From Levilactobacillus tujiorum (GTDB lineage Bacteria; Bacillota; Bacilli; Lactobacillales; Lactobacillaceae), in NCBI RefSeq assembly GCF_012641185.1, contig NZ_JAAXLK010000001.1, positions 62,001 to 126,000 of the forward strand: a stretch of 64,000 nt of DNA, written 5' to 3'. The notes under the pieces were generated by a model, which saw only the letters and a program-made list of their open reading frames with translations, was not told the DNA's origin and made no database searches. Numbering within the stretch: position 1 is the stretch's first letter; every line of letters begins with the position of its first letter. Both the position numbers and the translations under genes were made by a program. This document shows positions 35,871 to 43,437 of the stretch, one piece after another.

Positions 35871-36653
35871 ATGCGAAAATGGCTAATCATCTTACTATTT
35901 TGCTTAGGCCTCGGCCTGATTGGCTACCCGGCCGTAAGTAATATGGTGACTGGTTGGCGCCAGCAGGGAGTCCTCACAGCGTATAAGCGGCAATTGGATA
36001 CGGCGAGTGCGACTCAGCTAAAGGCGCTGCGCCAGGCGTTACAGCGGCAGACGACGGCTAATCGCACGGCGGTCCAGGATCCATTTCAGAGTAAAAATAA
36101 GCGGTTCGTTGAGGAGACACCGGTGGCGCTGGTCGCCATTCCTAAGATTAACGTTGAGTTGCCCGTGTTTGCTGGGACGAATGATCGGATTTTACAGAAG
36201 TATGCGGGGCTGGTTCGCGGGACGGATAGCCCCCAGGGTAAAACGGATCAGCATAGTCTGATCACGACCCACCGTGGCTTGCCCGGCGCACAGCTGTTCA
36301 CTGATCTTCCGCGGCTCAAGCAAGGCGACCGGTTCTACCTGAAGAACGCGTATGGTCTGATGACCTATGAGGTCACGACGCTGCGGACGGTAAAAGCCAA
36401 CGCGCAACAACCGGTGGCGCGGACGGCGGGAAAAAATCAGGTCACGTTAATGACGTGCACGCCGTATATGATCAACACGCACCGGCTGCTGGTGACGGGC
36501 CAGCGGATCCCTAACGACACGCAGACGATCCCCCGCGGCAGATTTGTCTGGGATTGGTATAAGATTGGGCTGGTGGTGCTCGCGGGATTACTCATTGTCG
36601 GTGGCAGTTGGGCTGGCTACCGGCGCTATCGCCGTTCAAGGGAGGGAAGTTAA
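35871..36653 (+). CDS. Class C sortase, pilus polymerase
   Basis: 260 residues. Two membrane segments (about 5-22 and 225-245) flank the beta-barrel domain, the class C layout. The lid motif DPF (AVQDPFQSKN, about residue 67) covers the active site. The catalytic His is in LITTHRGLPG, the Cys in TLMTCTPYMINTHRLLVTGQR, and the Arg in that last motif. It should polymerise the LPITG backbone through the YPKN Lys and attach the tip subunit. GGGAGGACC precedes the start. Confidence 0.93.
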   Translation: MRKWLIILLFCLGLGLIGYPAVSNMVTGWRQQGVLTAYKRQLDTASATQLKALRQALQRQTTANRTAVQDPFQSKNKRFVEETPVALVAIPKINVELPVFAGTNDRILQKYAGLVRGTDSPQGKTDQHSLITTHRGLPGAQLFTDLPRLKQGDRFYLKNAYGLMTYEVTTLRTVKANAQQPVARTAGKNQVTLMTCTPYMINTHRLLVTGQRIPNDTQTIPRGRFVWDWYKIGLVVLAGLLIVGGSWAGYRRYRRSREGS

Positions 36654-37346
36654 ATGACAGCACGTAAACATCGTCGCCAAGCTTCCTGGTGGTTGCTGGT
36701 GGTCTTTCTCATCGGGAGTGGTCTGGTCTTGCTAGCGCTGACGCAGAGCTTCTCGGTGACTCAACTTAGTAAAAAAGCGGTGCGTGAAATGACGACGGAG
36801 AGCGTCCAACGCGCCACGCGAGCGGCTAAAGGCAAGACGGCACCATTTGACTATACGAAGACGAGTCAGCTAAATCCCTTGTCGGTTGCGGGGTATAGCC
36901 TGCAGGAGCTGGCGGGCAGTCGGCAGTATGAGGCTGTCGGTCAGTTGCGAGTTCCGGCGGTCGGCTTAGATTTGCCGATTGGGATTGGGGTCAGTAACAC
37001 TGTTTTGGTTCGTGGAGCGGGTACGCTTAAGGCCGATCAGCGGATGGGTCAGGGCAATTATGCCTTGGCGGGGCACTATATGACGGCGCGGCAGTTGTTA
37101 TTTTCTCCACTAGAGCGGGCACAGCAGGGTGACCACGTCTACTTGTCGAATCAGCAGCAGGTTTACCGCTACCGCGTGACCAGCGTGCGGGTGGTTGATC
37201 GCCACCAGACGGCAGTGATTGACGATGTTCCCGGTCAGAAGTTGGTGACACTGGTGACCTGTGCTTCGGCTAAACGCAATGAACCTAAGCGACTGGTCGT
37301 TCAGGGCAAACTCCAATCCGTTACGCGGGCGACGGTGCGGGGATGA
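36654..37346 (+). CDS. Class A-like sortase
   Basis: 230 residues with an N-terminal membrane anchor (WWLLVVFLIGSGLVLLALT) and no C-terminal helix, as in class A. The catalytic His is in NYALAGHYM, the Cys in LVTLVTCASAKRNEPKRLVVQG, and the Arg in the same segment. Its ATG follows immediately on the stop of the class C gene, so the two are coupled. It may be the housekeeping-type enzyme that anchors the finished pilus to the wall. No DPF lid is seen. Confidence 0.9.
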   Translation: MTARKHRRQASWWLLVVFLIGSGLVLLALTQSFSVTQLSKKAVREMTTESVQRATRAAKGKTAPFDYTKTSQLNPLSVAGYSLQELAGSRQYEAVGQLRVPAVGLDLPIGIGVSNTVLVRGAGTLKADQRMGQGNYALAGHYMTARQLLFSPLERAQQGDHVYLSNQQQVYRYRVTSVRVVDRHQTAVIDDVPGQKLVTLVTCASAKRNEPKRLVVQGKLQSVTRATVRG

Positions 37347-37357
37347 GAGTAAAAAAT

Positions 37358-37403
37358 AGGTGATACCTCGGAGACTTGGTCTGATGGGGTGTTGCCTGTT
37401 TTT
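37358..37403 (+). terminator. Terminator of the pilus operon
   Basis: AGGTGATACCTC pairs over 12 positions (with G-T wobbles) with GGGGTGTTGCCT, then GTTTTT. Confidence 0.65.
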
Positions 37404-37481
37404 CAGTGGGAAGGACTTATGAATAAATTGCGTTAAATTGGAGATTGTCGGTGGCCGGATGCTGATGTATGCTAAGGGAGT

Positions 37482-37543
37482 AAGTTAAATGAAAACTGGG
37501 TTTTGGTGATTTTTAAAGTGCGGTCTGACGGGATTTGTTTAGT
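37482..37543 (+). promoter_or_regulatory. Leader of CRISPR array A
   Basis: 62 nt beginning AAGTTAAATGAAAACTGGG and ending TGACGGGATTTGTTTAGT. It aligns base for base with the leaders of arrays B and C, including a stretch that in array C is the 3' end of cas2. Confidence 0.75.
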
Positions 37544-37632
37544 GTATTCCCCGTATGTACGGGGGTGATCCTTGGAAGCGGCAACGGTTACTGGGGAGCC
37601 ACGGGTATTCCCCGTGTATACGGGGGTGATCC
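37544..37632 (+). CRISPR. CRISPR array A, 2 repeats and 1 spacer
   Basis: 28-bp type I-E repeats at 37544-37571 and 37605-37632 frame a 33-nt spacer. The stem is of the CCCCGT..ACGGGG form. A degenerate repeat stands alone at 37995-38022. The leader is on the left. Confidence 0.9.
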
Positions 37633-37741
37633 TAAGCTTATCCAAACAGAACCAAAAGTGGGCTATTCCATTGATGATGCTATAGACACGATTTATACTA
37701 AACTTGGTAAGAAGTATGGAGTTAAAGTTAGGAGGTTTTAG
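37633..37741 (+). pseudogene. 3' fragment of a gene truncated at array A
   Basis: The frame directly after repeat 2 reads ..EPKVGYSIDDAIDTIYTKLG.. and ends VRRF-stop. Its end carries the AGGAGG of the next gene, as in an operon, yet the upstream half is replaced by the CRISPR repeats. No family assigned. Confidence 0.5.
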
Positions 37742-37743
37742 CA

Positions 37744-37947
37744 ATGACCCATTCAGAAATACAAGAGCTACAGAAAGAGTGTCCACTTCCTATTGATGTA
37801 CAAGATGAAACTCCGTTTGTTAAAGTGACAGAAAGGGTTACACCTGAGGAGGGCGCCCGAGAGATAGCTGATATTTTGAGTATTCCTTATGAACAGGCTC
37901 TTGCTGAAATCCGGTCCGATATAAAATTGGGCAAAATTAAACGATAA
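37744..37947 (+). CDS. 67-residue acidic protein, unknown function
   Basis: MTHSEIQELQKECPLPIDVQ, then ..TPEEGAREIADILSIPYEQALAEIRSDI.., with a basic tail LGKIKR. AGGAGG lies 9 nt upstream, overlapping the end of the truncated gene before it. The C-terminal half is predicted helical, like an antitoxin or small regulator, but no family is recognised. It lies between the last good repeat of array A and a lone degenerate repeat, so it is embedded in the old array. Confidence 0.65.
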   Translation: MTHSEIQELQKECPLPIDVQDETPFVKVTERVTPEEGAREIADILSIPYEQALAEIRSDIKLGKIKR

Positions 37948-37955
37948 ACTGACTG

Positions 37956-37978
37956 CACTCCTTGGTGGGTGTTTTTTT
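37956..37978 (+). terminator. Weak terminator after the 67-residue gene
   Basis: CACTC/GGGTG short hairpin followed by seven Ts. Confidence 0.5.
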
Positions 37979-37994
37979 AGGTTTTGCCATTTAC

Positions 37995-38022
37995 GTATTC
38001 TCCGTGTATACGAGGGTTAATA
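37995..38022 (+). repeat. Lone degenerate CRISPR repeat of array A
   Basis: GTATTCTCCGTGTATACGAG.. keeps the first half and stem of the array A repeat but loses GTGATCC. It lies 362 bp after repeat 2. Confidence 0.65.
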
Positions 38023-38161
38023 TTAATGTCGCTGATTTTCGATAGTTGAAGGTTGTATTCGATCTGAATTCGCTTTAATTTGTACAAAAATATAAAAGTG
38101 TACATTTTTTGCACTTTTCTTAATATAACGACAGTGACTTAAGAAAAGGCGGGATACATCT

Positions 38162-38442
38162 ATGGTGACGACAGCGATCAACATTGCAGACGCTCAAAAA
38201 ATCTAAAGAGTTTGACTGATGACGTAGTAGATTACAATGAATATATTATTATTACCAAGCCTCAAAATAGAAATGTTGTTTTAATGTCAGAGTCGGAATT
38301 TCAATCGTGGTAAGAGACGCTTTATATCTTAGGTTCTGATGAAAATCGTAAGGCACTTGATAAGTCGATTGATCAGATGAATGGTAGTCATGTAAAGACT
38401 TTATCATTTGAAGATTGGCAGCCGGCTGTAAAGGAAGATTGA
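38162..38442 (+). pseudogene. yefM: Decayed YefM/Phd-type antitoxin gene
   Basis: From ATG 38162 three frames must be joined: MVTTAINIADAQKI, then SLTDDVVDYNEYIIITKPQN with NVVLMSESEFQSW, a stop, then ETLYILGSDENRKALDKSID and a C-terminal LSFEDWQPAVKED. This is the YefM/Axe antitoxin pattern (VVLMSxxEYxSxxETLYLL) with a frameshift and a nonsense codon (TAA after the Trp). Confidence 0.75.
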
Positions 38443-38678
38443 GAGAGTTGCTTTTACTGAGCAGGACTAGAATGAATATCGATACTGACCGTTGTAAGGT
38501 CGCAAAACGTTGAAAACCATCAATAAACTGATTGATGACATCCCAGATCTCCGGTTAAGATAATTGGTAAACCGTAGCCTGAAAATATCAGGTGGATTGG
38601 GCACGATGTGTTGATGAGGCTGGTATATTATGTGATGCAGTTATTGTCGTGCAATGCAGATATTATTATGCGAAATGA
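38443..38678 (+). pseudogene. yoeB: Decayed YoeB/Txe-type toxin gene
   Basis: Pieces in several frames match YoeB: RVAFTEQ, NEYRY, KTINKLIDDIPDL, IGKP.PENIRW, RLVYYVM and the C-terminal VVQCRYYYAK with the catalytic-end Tyr cluster. Stops and frameshifts break it many times. It directly follows the antitoxin, as in intact yefM-yoeB operons. Confidence 0.75.
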
Positions 38679-38723
38679 TAATAAAACGAGAGTTTGTTTT
38701 TTCAGATTTCATAAGCGTGTCAT

Positions 38724-38774
38724 AAAAAGACGTCATTAAATATTCACTAGTAGTGAGTATTAATGACGCTTTTT
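38724..38774. terminator. Bidirectional terminator
   Basis: A long stem AAAAAGACGTCATTAA..ATTCACT / AGTGAGTATTAATGACGCTTTTT between the yoeB remnant and the convergent 61-residue gene. Confidence 0.85.
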
Positions 38775-38853
38775 GGTGGGGCTAGTAATTTTGAAAGCAG
38801 TTTTTGGCCAATAATGTTTGATAAGATAACACTCAAGATAAAGGGGATGTATT

Positions 38854-39039
38854 TTAGTCGTTGCTGAATTTCTCATTAATAATACTTAATAATTCTTTCA
38901 GATCCTCTTGTGTCGCTTTTTTTCTAATAAAACTACGGGCAGTGGCACGTGCACTGATGTAATTTTTTCGTTCGCGATGAGCTTCGTCCCATCTTTTGTT
39001 AGCTGCGCGTTTCGCGGCGGTATACGGTTGAACTGGCAT
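38854..39039 (-). CDS. 61-residue basic protein, unknown function
   Basis: MPVQPYTAAKRAANKRWDEA is very basic; the centre ERKNYISARATARSFIRKKA and the acidic end ELLSIINEKF suggest helices. GAAGGGA precedes ATG 39039. It may bind nucleic acid (charge pattern of plasmid or phage accessory proteins), but no family is recognised. It heads a series of small minus-strand ORFs between arrays A and B. Confidence 0.7.
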   Translation of the reverse strand: MPVQPYTAAKRAANKRWDEAHRERKNYISARATARSFIRKKATQEDLKELLSIINEKFSND

Positions 39040-39092
39040 TTAAATTATCCCTTCCTTTTGCAAAATTATACACATGATGGGTAATAGAATGG

Positions 39093-39215
39093 TTATTTAA
39101 TCCTGAGCCAAATATCTAATAGAATCAGTGCCACGCCTATAGTAGAAGCCAATGTACAATAAAACTTATAGCGCATAATTTGACGATTGAGTTTATCCTC
39201 TTTCTTAGTGGACAT
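39093..39215 (-). CDS. 40-residue single-span membrane peptide
   Basis: ATG 39215 with GGGGTGAG 5 nt upstream. The N-terminus MSTKKEDKLNRQIMRYKF is charged and is followed by one membrane helix (YCTLASTIGVALILLDIWL) and Arg-Ile-Lys. Its layout (Lys-rich head, one helix, almost no tail) is shared with the peptides at 39268 and 40149. Function unknown; it could be a toxic or regulatory membrane peptide. Confidence 0.55.
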   Translation of the reverse strand: MSTKKEDKLNRQIMRYKFYCTLASTIGVALILLDIWLRIK

Positions 39216-39267
39216 ATTCTCACCCCATCATAGTTATTTACATATTTGAATTTCATATAGCAACTGA

Positions 39268-39396
39268 TCACATTTTGATAAGTTGTTTAAGAACATCTAG
39301 CAATACGAATAAATCAAGCGCCATGATCAGGTAGAGAAACTGTTTATGAGATGCTAAACTTGTGCTGGTTGAAGGTTCCTTTTGTTTCTTGCTCAT
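39268..39396 (-). CDS. 42-residue single-span membrane peptide
   Basis: ATG 39396 with GAGAGGG upstream. MSKKQKEPSTSTSLASHKQ is followed by FLYLIMALDLFVLLDVL and a short KQLIKM tail. It is transcribed toward the 40-residue peptide gene 52 bp downstream, so the two may share a transcript. No family recognised. Confidence 0.55.
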   Translation of the reverse strand: MSKKQKEPSTSTSLASHKQFLYLIMALDLFVLLDVLKQLIKM

Positions 39397-39597
39397 ATGA
39401 GTGCCCTCTCTTGTTGGTATAAATTCATAATGTATGATATTGCAGATAGAGTCAAGAGTTTTCTGAAAATGAATATAGTTCTGATGATAATTAGTTAGTT
39501 TTCAGAAAATGGTTGCTATTGTCTGCTGTACACAGCATAATAAAGACTATAGCTAGTGGAATAGTAATACGGTTCTGACGTAGCATTTTTTCGGGAC

Positions 39598-39659
39598 AAG
39601 TTAAATAAAATATAGGCATTGACGATTTTAGAATCGCGGTATAACAACGTTTGTTTAGT
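39598..39659 (+). promoter_or_regulatory. Leader of CRISPR array B
   Basis: 62 nt from AAGTTAAATAAAATATAGG to CGTTTGTTTAGT; ungapped alignment with leaders A and C, most alike at both ends. Confidence 0.7.
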
Positions 39660-39931
39660 GTATTCCCCATGCATATGGGGGTGATCCCACGTGCCTTACA
39701 GTACAAGATGCCCGGTCTTAGTATTCCCCATGCATATGGGGGTGATCCTACTTCGCCCAACCATCCCCCGAAGTGATAGACGTATTCCCCATGCATATGG
39801 GGGTGATCCCGTGTCACGACCACTCTTTAGACAGGGCGGTCTGTATTCCCCATGTATACGGGGATGATCCCTGTATACAGGCTCGCGCGGTACTGGAATC
39901 TGCGTATTGCCCATGTATTATAGAGATATGC
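39660..39931 (+). CRISPR. CRISPR array B, 5 repeats and 4 spacers
   Basis: 28-bp repeats start at 39660, 39721, 39782 and 39843, with 33-nt spacers. A fifth, degenerate repeat (39904-39931) keeps GTATT.CCCATGTAT but loses its second half, marking the old end. The stem is CCCCATGCATATGGGG in the first three; repeat 4 is a hybrid (CCCCATGTATACGGGG). Confidence 0.95.
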
Positions 39932-39951
39932 TAAGAAAGGGGGATGAAATA

Positions 39952-40101
39952 GTGCACCGTTTGATAGCCAGGAAAAAATCTCATTCAACTGTTTCACCGG
40001 ACGTTGAAGCTACCTATCGGATTTTAAATTTAATTATTAAAAATGAAATTGTCGGGCTTGCCATTCTTGTACTAAAATTTTTAGAAAAGCTAATCAAGTA
40101 A
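39952..40101 (+). CDS. 49-residue membrane-associated peptide at the array B end
   Basis: GTG 39952 follows AAAGGGGG at 8 nt; a longer frame would start inside the degenerate repeat and has no binding site. The peptide begins MHRLIARKKSHSTVSPDVEA and ends in an amphipathic-hydrophobic helix LIIKNEIVGLAILVLKFLEK. It lies between array B and array B'. Not recognised; it may be a membrane-active peptide. Confidence 0.55.
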   Translation: MHRLIARKKSHSTVSPDVEATYRILNLIIKNEIVGLAILVLKFLEKLIK

Positions 40102-40148
40102 GTCACGGGGCTACCACCCCCCACCCATAAAAAACACGAGGTGTACTC

Positions 40149-40268
40149 ATGGCTAGTAAAAAAAAGCAAAAAGAAATTGAAAAGAAAATAGCTCGCAAAG
40201 AAATGATAATAGACGCGTTACTCATCGCGATTGCAATCGTTGGTGCCGCGAACCTCATCATTGAATAA
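40149..40268 (+). CDS. 39-residue single-span membrane peptide between arrays B and B'
   Basis: ATG 40149 with CGAGGTG 6 nt upstream. The Lys-rich head MASKKKQKEIEKKIARKEMI is followed by DALLIAIAIVGAANLIIE-stop. It comes 47 bp after the 49-residue gene. Just after its stop, ACAGGAGTG and ATG-GCT introduce another frame that runs straight into the next CRISPR repeat. The layout matches the minus-strand peptides at 39093 and 39268. Confidence 0.6.
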   Translation: MASKKKQKEIEKKIARKEMIIDALLIAIAIVGAANLIIE

Positions 40269-40293
40269 AAAACAGGAGTGATTAAGATGGCTG

Positions 40294-40437
40294 GTATTCC
40301 CCATGTATATGGGGGTGATCCTTCGCTTGCGTTACCTGCCCACCGGTCGTTCAAGTATTCCCAATGCGGAAGGAATTACTGCCGGTAGAGATTGGGGCAA
40401 ATTTTAATTGTATTCCCTACATTTGTGGGGTCTTGTG
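40294..40437 (+). CRISPR. CRISPR array B', 1 good and 2 degenerate repeats
   Basis: A good repeat (40294-40321) is followed by a 33-nt spacer and a half-degenerate repeat (40355-40382, GTATTCCCAATG..), then 27 nt and a third one (40410-40437) whose stem CCCTACA/TGTGGGG still pairs. No leader precedes it, so it looks like an old array end cut from B by the inserted small ORFs. Confidence 0.75.
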
Positions 40438-40671
40438 AGTAGCGTTACAGGGTGGCATGTGTAGCTGATGAGGCAGGCTAACCTTGTTAGTTTGTTATAA
40501 ATGGAAACGCTAACATTAATTTTGTGGTATAAATAACAGTATAGATTATTTTGTAAGACGACTTGATTGACCTGAAGATTATTCATCTGTATTGTGAATG
40601 ACTATAAAGTGAATACCATGAATTAATATTGTCGGGCTTATTAAAACGCTAACAGAAAAGGGACGATCGAT
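40438..40671. other. cas3 upstream region
   Basis: 234 bp, AT-rich, no ORF of note. It probably holds the promoter of the cas operon; no clear -35/-10 pair was identified. Confidence 0.4.
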
Positions 40672-43437
40672 ATGGCAACAAAGCTATCTAGACAGGCAAC
40701 TTCCTTGTGGGCAAAGAAGCGGTCAGTAGACGGTCAACAATTTTGGTTACCGCTAGTTGTCCATTTGACGGATACGCAGAACGTGATCAATTGGCTGTTT
40801 ACACATTGGCTGAGTCCGGGGCAACGACGACTGTTGATGGGAACACTCACAGAAGAAGAGACTCAGCGATTGATTAAATTCGTCGGGTTTAGCCACGACG
40901 CGGGGAAGGCCACTGCGGCCTTTCAGACAAAGCAGTCCTATGATCGTGATGATGCGCTGGATAGTGACCTACGAGACCGACTGTTACGAAATGGCTTTTT
41001 GAAGTTGGATGAGATCAATTTATCATCGGTAAAATCATCGCCGCATGCGTTAGCTGGTGAAGCCATTCTCGAGAAGTTGAACGTGCCAGCGTCGATCGGT
41101 GCGATTATCGGTGGGCATCATGGAAAACCCGCTGATGAAGAACCGGTAGAGCAAATCAAGGCTTATACGGCGAATTACTATCAAAGTGATAATGACCCAA
41201 CCCTGCAACAGCCTTGGCGGGATGTTCAGCGGGAGCTATTCGAGTATGCGTTAACTTCTTCAGGCTATCAGTCAGTCAAAGAGATTCCTGATGTTGCGCA
41301 ACCACAGGCTGTCGTCTTAGAAGGACTGTTAATCATGGCTGATTGGTTAGCATCCAGTGAATACCTGGGGTCAGATCAGCAAACGCCGCTGTTTCCATTG
41401 ATTTCGCTCGATCAAACGTGGCAGGATCTCGATTTAACTGAGCGGTTTCAGCAAGCTATTTTGAACTGGGACTTGGGTGGTGAATGGAATCCCCAACAGG
41501 TTGACTTGCAGCAAGCTTATCAGGACCGCTGGCAATTTTCACCTCGTCCGGTGCAGGCGGCGATGACGCAAGCGATCGGTGCGGCGCTGGACCCAGGGAT
41601 GGCAATCATTGAGGCCCCAATGGGAATTGGGAAAACTGAGATTGCCTTGCTAGCGGCTGAGCAATTGGCGTATACGACTGGTCACGATGGAGTGTTCTTC
41701 GGATTACCGACGCAGGCAACGACCAATGCGATGTTCACGCGAGTAGAGCACTGGCTGAAGTTCCTTGCAGAACAGCAAGATGAGAATTTCCCAGCTAAAC
41801 TGATGCACAGCAAGGCACAGTTTAATCCTGAATATCGTGCTTTACCACAAGCTTCGGTAGTCTACGATGAGGATAAGCTAGGTGAGGTTGTGGTGAACAG
41901 CTGGTTTGGCGGGAAGAAATCCATCCTGACCAAGTTTACCGTAGGGACCATTGACCACCTGCTACTGATGGGATTGAAGCAAAAGCATCTGTTTCTCCGG
42001 CATCTAGGCCTTAGTGGCAAGGTCGTCGTGATTGATGAAGTACACGCATATGACAGTTACATGAATCAGTATCTTGTTAAAGCTTTGATCTGGCTGGGGA
42101 CCTATCACGTACCAGTCGTCGTGCTTTCCGCCACCTTGCCTAAAGCTAAGCGTAATACCTTACTGAAGGCTTATTTGCGAGGAAAGTACGGCCGTAATTA
42201 TTTGCAAGGCTTAGTGGCCCCTGACGGCTGGCAAGAAACGCAAGCGTATCCCTTACTAAGTCTGCTAGATGGTCGCCAGCTTAAACAAGTCACGACGTTT
42301 CCTGGCCAAAGTGACCAGCGGGCGACAACCGTACAGGTCCAGCGGTTAGCGGCAACGGACGAAGAGTTGATGGCACACGTTGCCGCTAAGATTAGCGATG
42401 GCGGTGTGGCGGGGATCATCGTGAATACCGTTAAACGGGCGCAGTCCCTGGCAGCATTGGTCCCAGCGGATATCAAGCTGATGGTATTGCATTCGGCGTT
42501 TTTAGCCACGGATCGGATGGCCCAAGAGACGGCACTTCAGGCGGCCATTGGTAAGCATGGCAAACGCCCAGACAAGATGATTGTCATCGGAACGCAGGTA
42601 TTGGAACAGTCGTTGGATATTGACTTTGATGTTTTGTACACGGATATTGCCCCGGTGGATTTGGTTCTCCAACGGGCTGGGCGACTGCATCGTCATCAGA
42701 TCACCCGCCCAGTGGCGTTACGGGCACCGCAACTATTTATTATGGGGATCGAAGGCTCGAATACCTATGAAAGTGGGAGTCAGCACGTCTATGGGCAGTA
42801 TTTGTTGATGAAGACTGATCACTTCCTTAAAGATACGCTGCGATTACCGGACGATATCTCACCGTTGGTCCAGCAGGTTTATGACCCCGCTACGGATGAG
42901 GAGGTTCCTGGCATTGAGGACGCTCAGGCAAAGTTTACAGCGACTCTGACCAAGGAAAAGAAAAAGGCGCGTGTCTTTCAGGTGGGTAACCCGCAATTGA
43001 CGCCGGGAAAGACCATTCATGGCTGGTTGAAGCGAGATGTTGCTGATGTTTCTCAGGACGAACAGAAGGCCAGTGCAGCGGTTCGTGATATCAAGGAAAC
43101 TCTTGAGGTTGTGCTGGTGCAACACACGAGTGAGGGCAATTTCTTAGTCGATGGTCGGTCTTTGGCTGACGTTTCGCCTCGAGTAGTTGCGCAGCAAGTG
43201 ATCAGATTGCCAGCAATCCTTACGCCGGTCCCGCAGCAATTGGAGCAGGCCATCAAAGACTTGGAAACGTTGACTGGTCGTTACTTCTCAGGTTGGCAAG
43301 AAAGCGTCTGGTTGAGGGGAGCGCTGGCCTTGCCCTTAGATGCGAACTTACAAGCTGTTTTTGAAGGATGGCAGCTGACGTATTCACCAACACTGGGACT
43401 TGAATATACGAAAGAAGATGATAAACGTGGAAAATAA
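40672..43437 (+). CDS. cas3: CRISPR-associated nuclease/helicase Cas3 (type I-E)
   Basis: A 921-residue fused HD nuclease and SF2 helicase that degrades DNA marked by Cascade. The HD motif is His75-Asp76 (VGFSHDAGKATAAF), with further metal residues in GGHHGKP (about 145). The helicase has motif I APMGIGKTEIAL (about 316-325), a DEVH box (VVIDEVHAYDSY, about 455), motif III VLSATLPKAKR, and motif VI DLVLQRAGRLHRH. It is the first gene of the operon, with AAAAGGGACG upstream. Its 3' end overlaps cas8e. Confidence 0.97.
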   Translation: MATKLSRQATSLWAKKRSVDGQQFWLPLVVHLTDTQNVINWLFTHWLSPGQRRLLMGTLTEEETQRLIKFVGFSHDAGKATAAFQTKQSYDRDDALDSDLRDRLLRNGFLKLDEINLSSVKSSPHALAGEAILEKLNVPASIGAIIGGHHGKPADEEPVEQIKAYTANYYQSDNDPTLQQPWRDVQRELFEYALTSSGYQSVKEIPDVAQPQAVVLEGLLIMADWLASSEYLGSDQQTPLFPLISLDQTWQDLDLTERFQQAILNWDLGGEWNPQQVDLQQAYQDRWQFSPRPVQAAMTQAIGAALDPGMAIIEAPMGIGKTEIALLAAEQLAYTTGHDGVFFGLPTQATTNAMFTRVEHWLKFLAEQQDENFPAKLMHSKAQFNPEYRALPQASVVYDEDKLGEVVVNSWFGGKKSILTKFTVGTIDHLLLMGLKQKHLFLRHLGLSGKVVVIDEVHAYDSYMNQYLVKALIWLGTYHVPVVVLSATLPKAKRNTLLKAYLRGKYGRNYLQGLVAPDGWQETQAYPLLSLLDGRQLKQVTTFPGQSDQRATTVQVQRLAATDEELMAHVAAKISDGGVAGIIVNTVKRAQSLAALVPADIKLMVLHSAFLATDRMAQETALQAAIGKHGKRPDKMIVIGTQVLEQSLDIDFDVLYTDIAPVDLVLQRAGRLHRHQITRPVALRAPQLFIMGIEGSNTYESGSQHVYGQYLLMKTDHFLKDTLRLPDDISPLVQQVYDPATDEEVPGIEDAQAKFTATLTKEKKKARVFQVGNPQLTPGKTIHGWLKRDVADVSQDEQKASAAVRDIKETLEVVLVQHTSEGNFLVDGRSLADVSPRVVAQQVIRLPAILTPVPQQLEQAIKDLETLTGRYFSGWQESVWLRGALALPLDANLQAVFEGWQLTYSPTLGLEYTKEDDKRGK

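Noticed and set aside
37663-37690. A third array A repeat at 37663 (CTATTCC)
   Set aside because: Only seven bases resemble the repeat, the spacing is 30 rather than 33, and it lies inside a coding-like fragment.
37535-37741. A 68-codon plus-strand frame through array A
   Set aside because: The front half is translated CRISPR repeat and spacer; only the end looks like a gene fragment, which is listed separately.
39491-39914. Two minus-strand frames of 110 and 72 codons over array B
   Set aside because: Again repeat-derived translations (the same PYAWG-like string in each unit), without ribosome binding sites.
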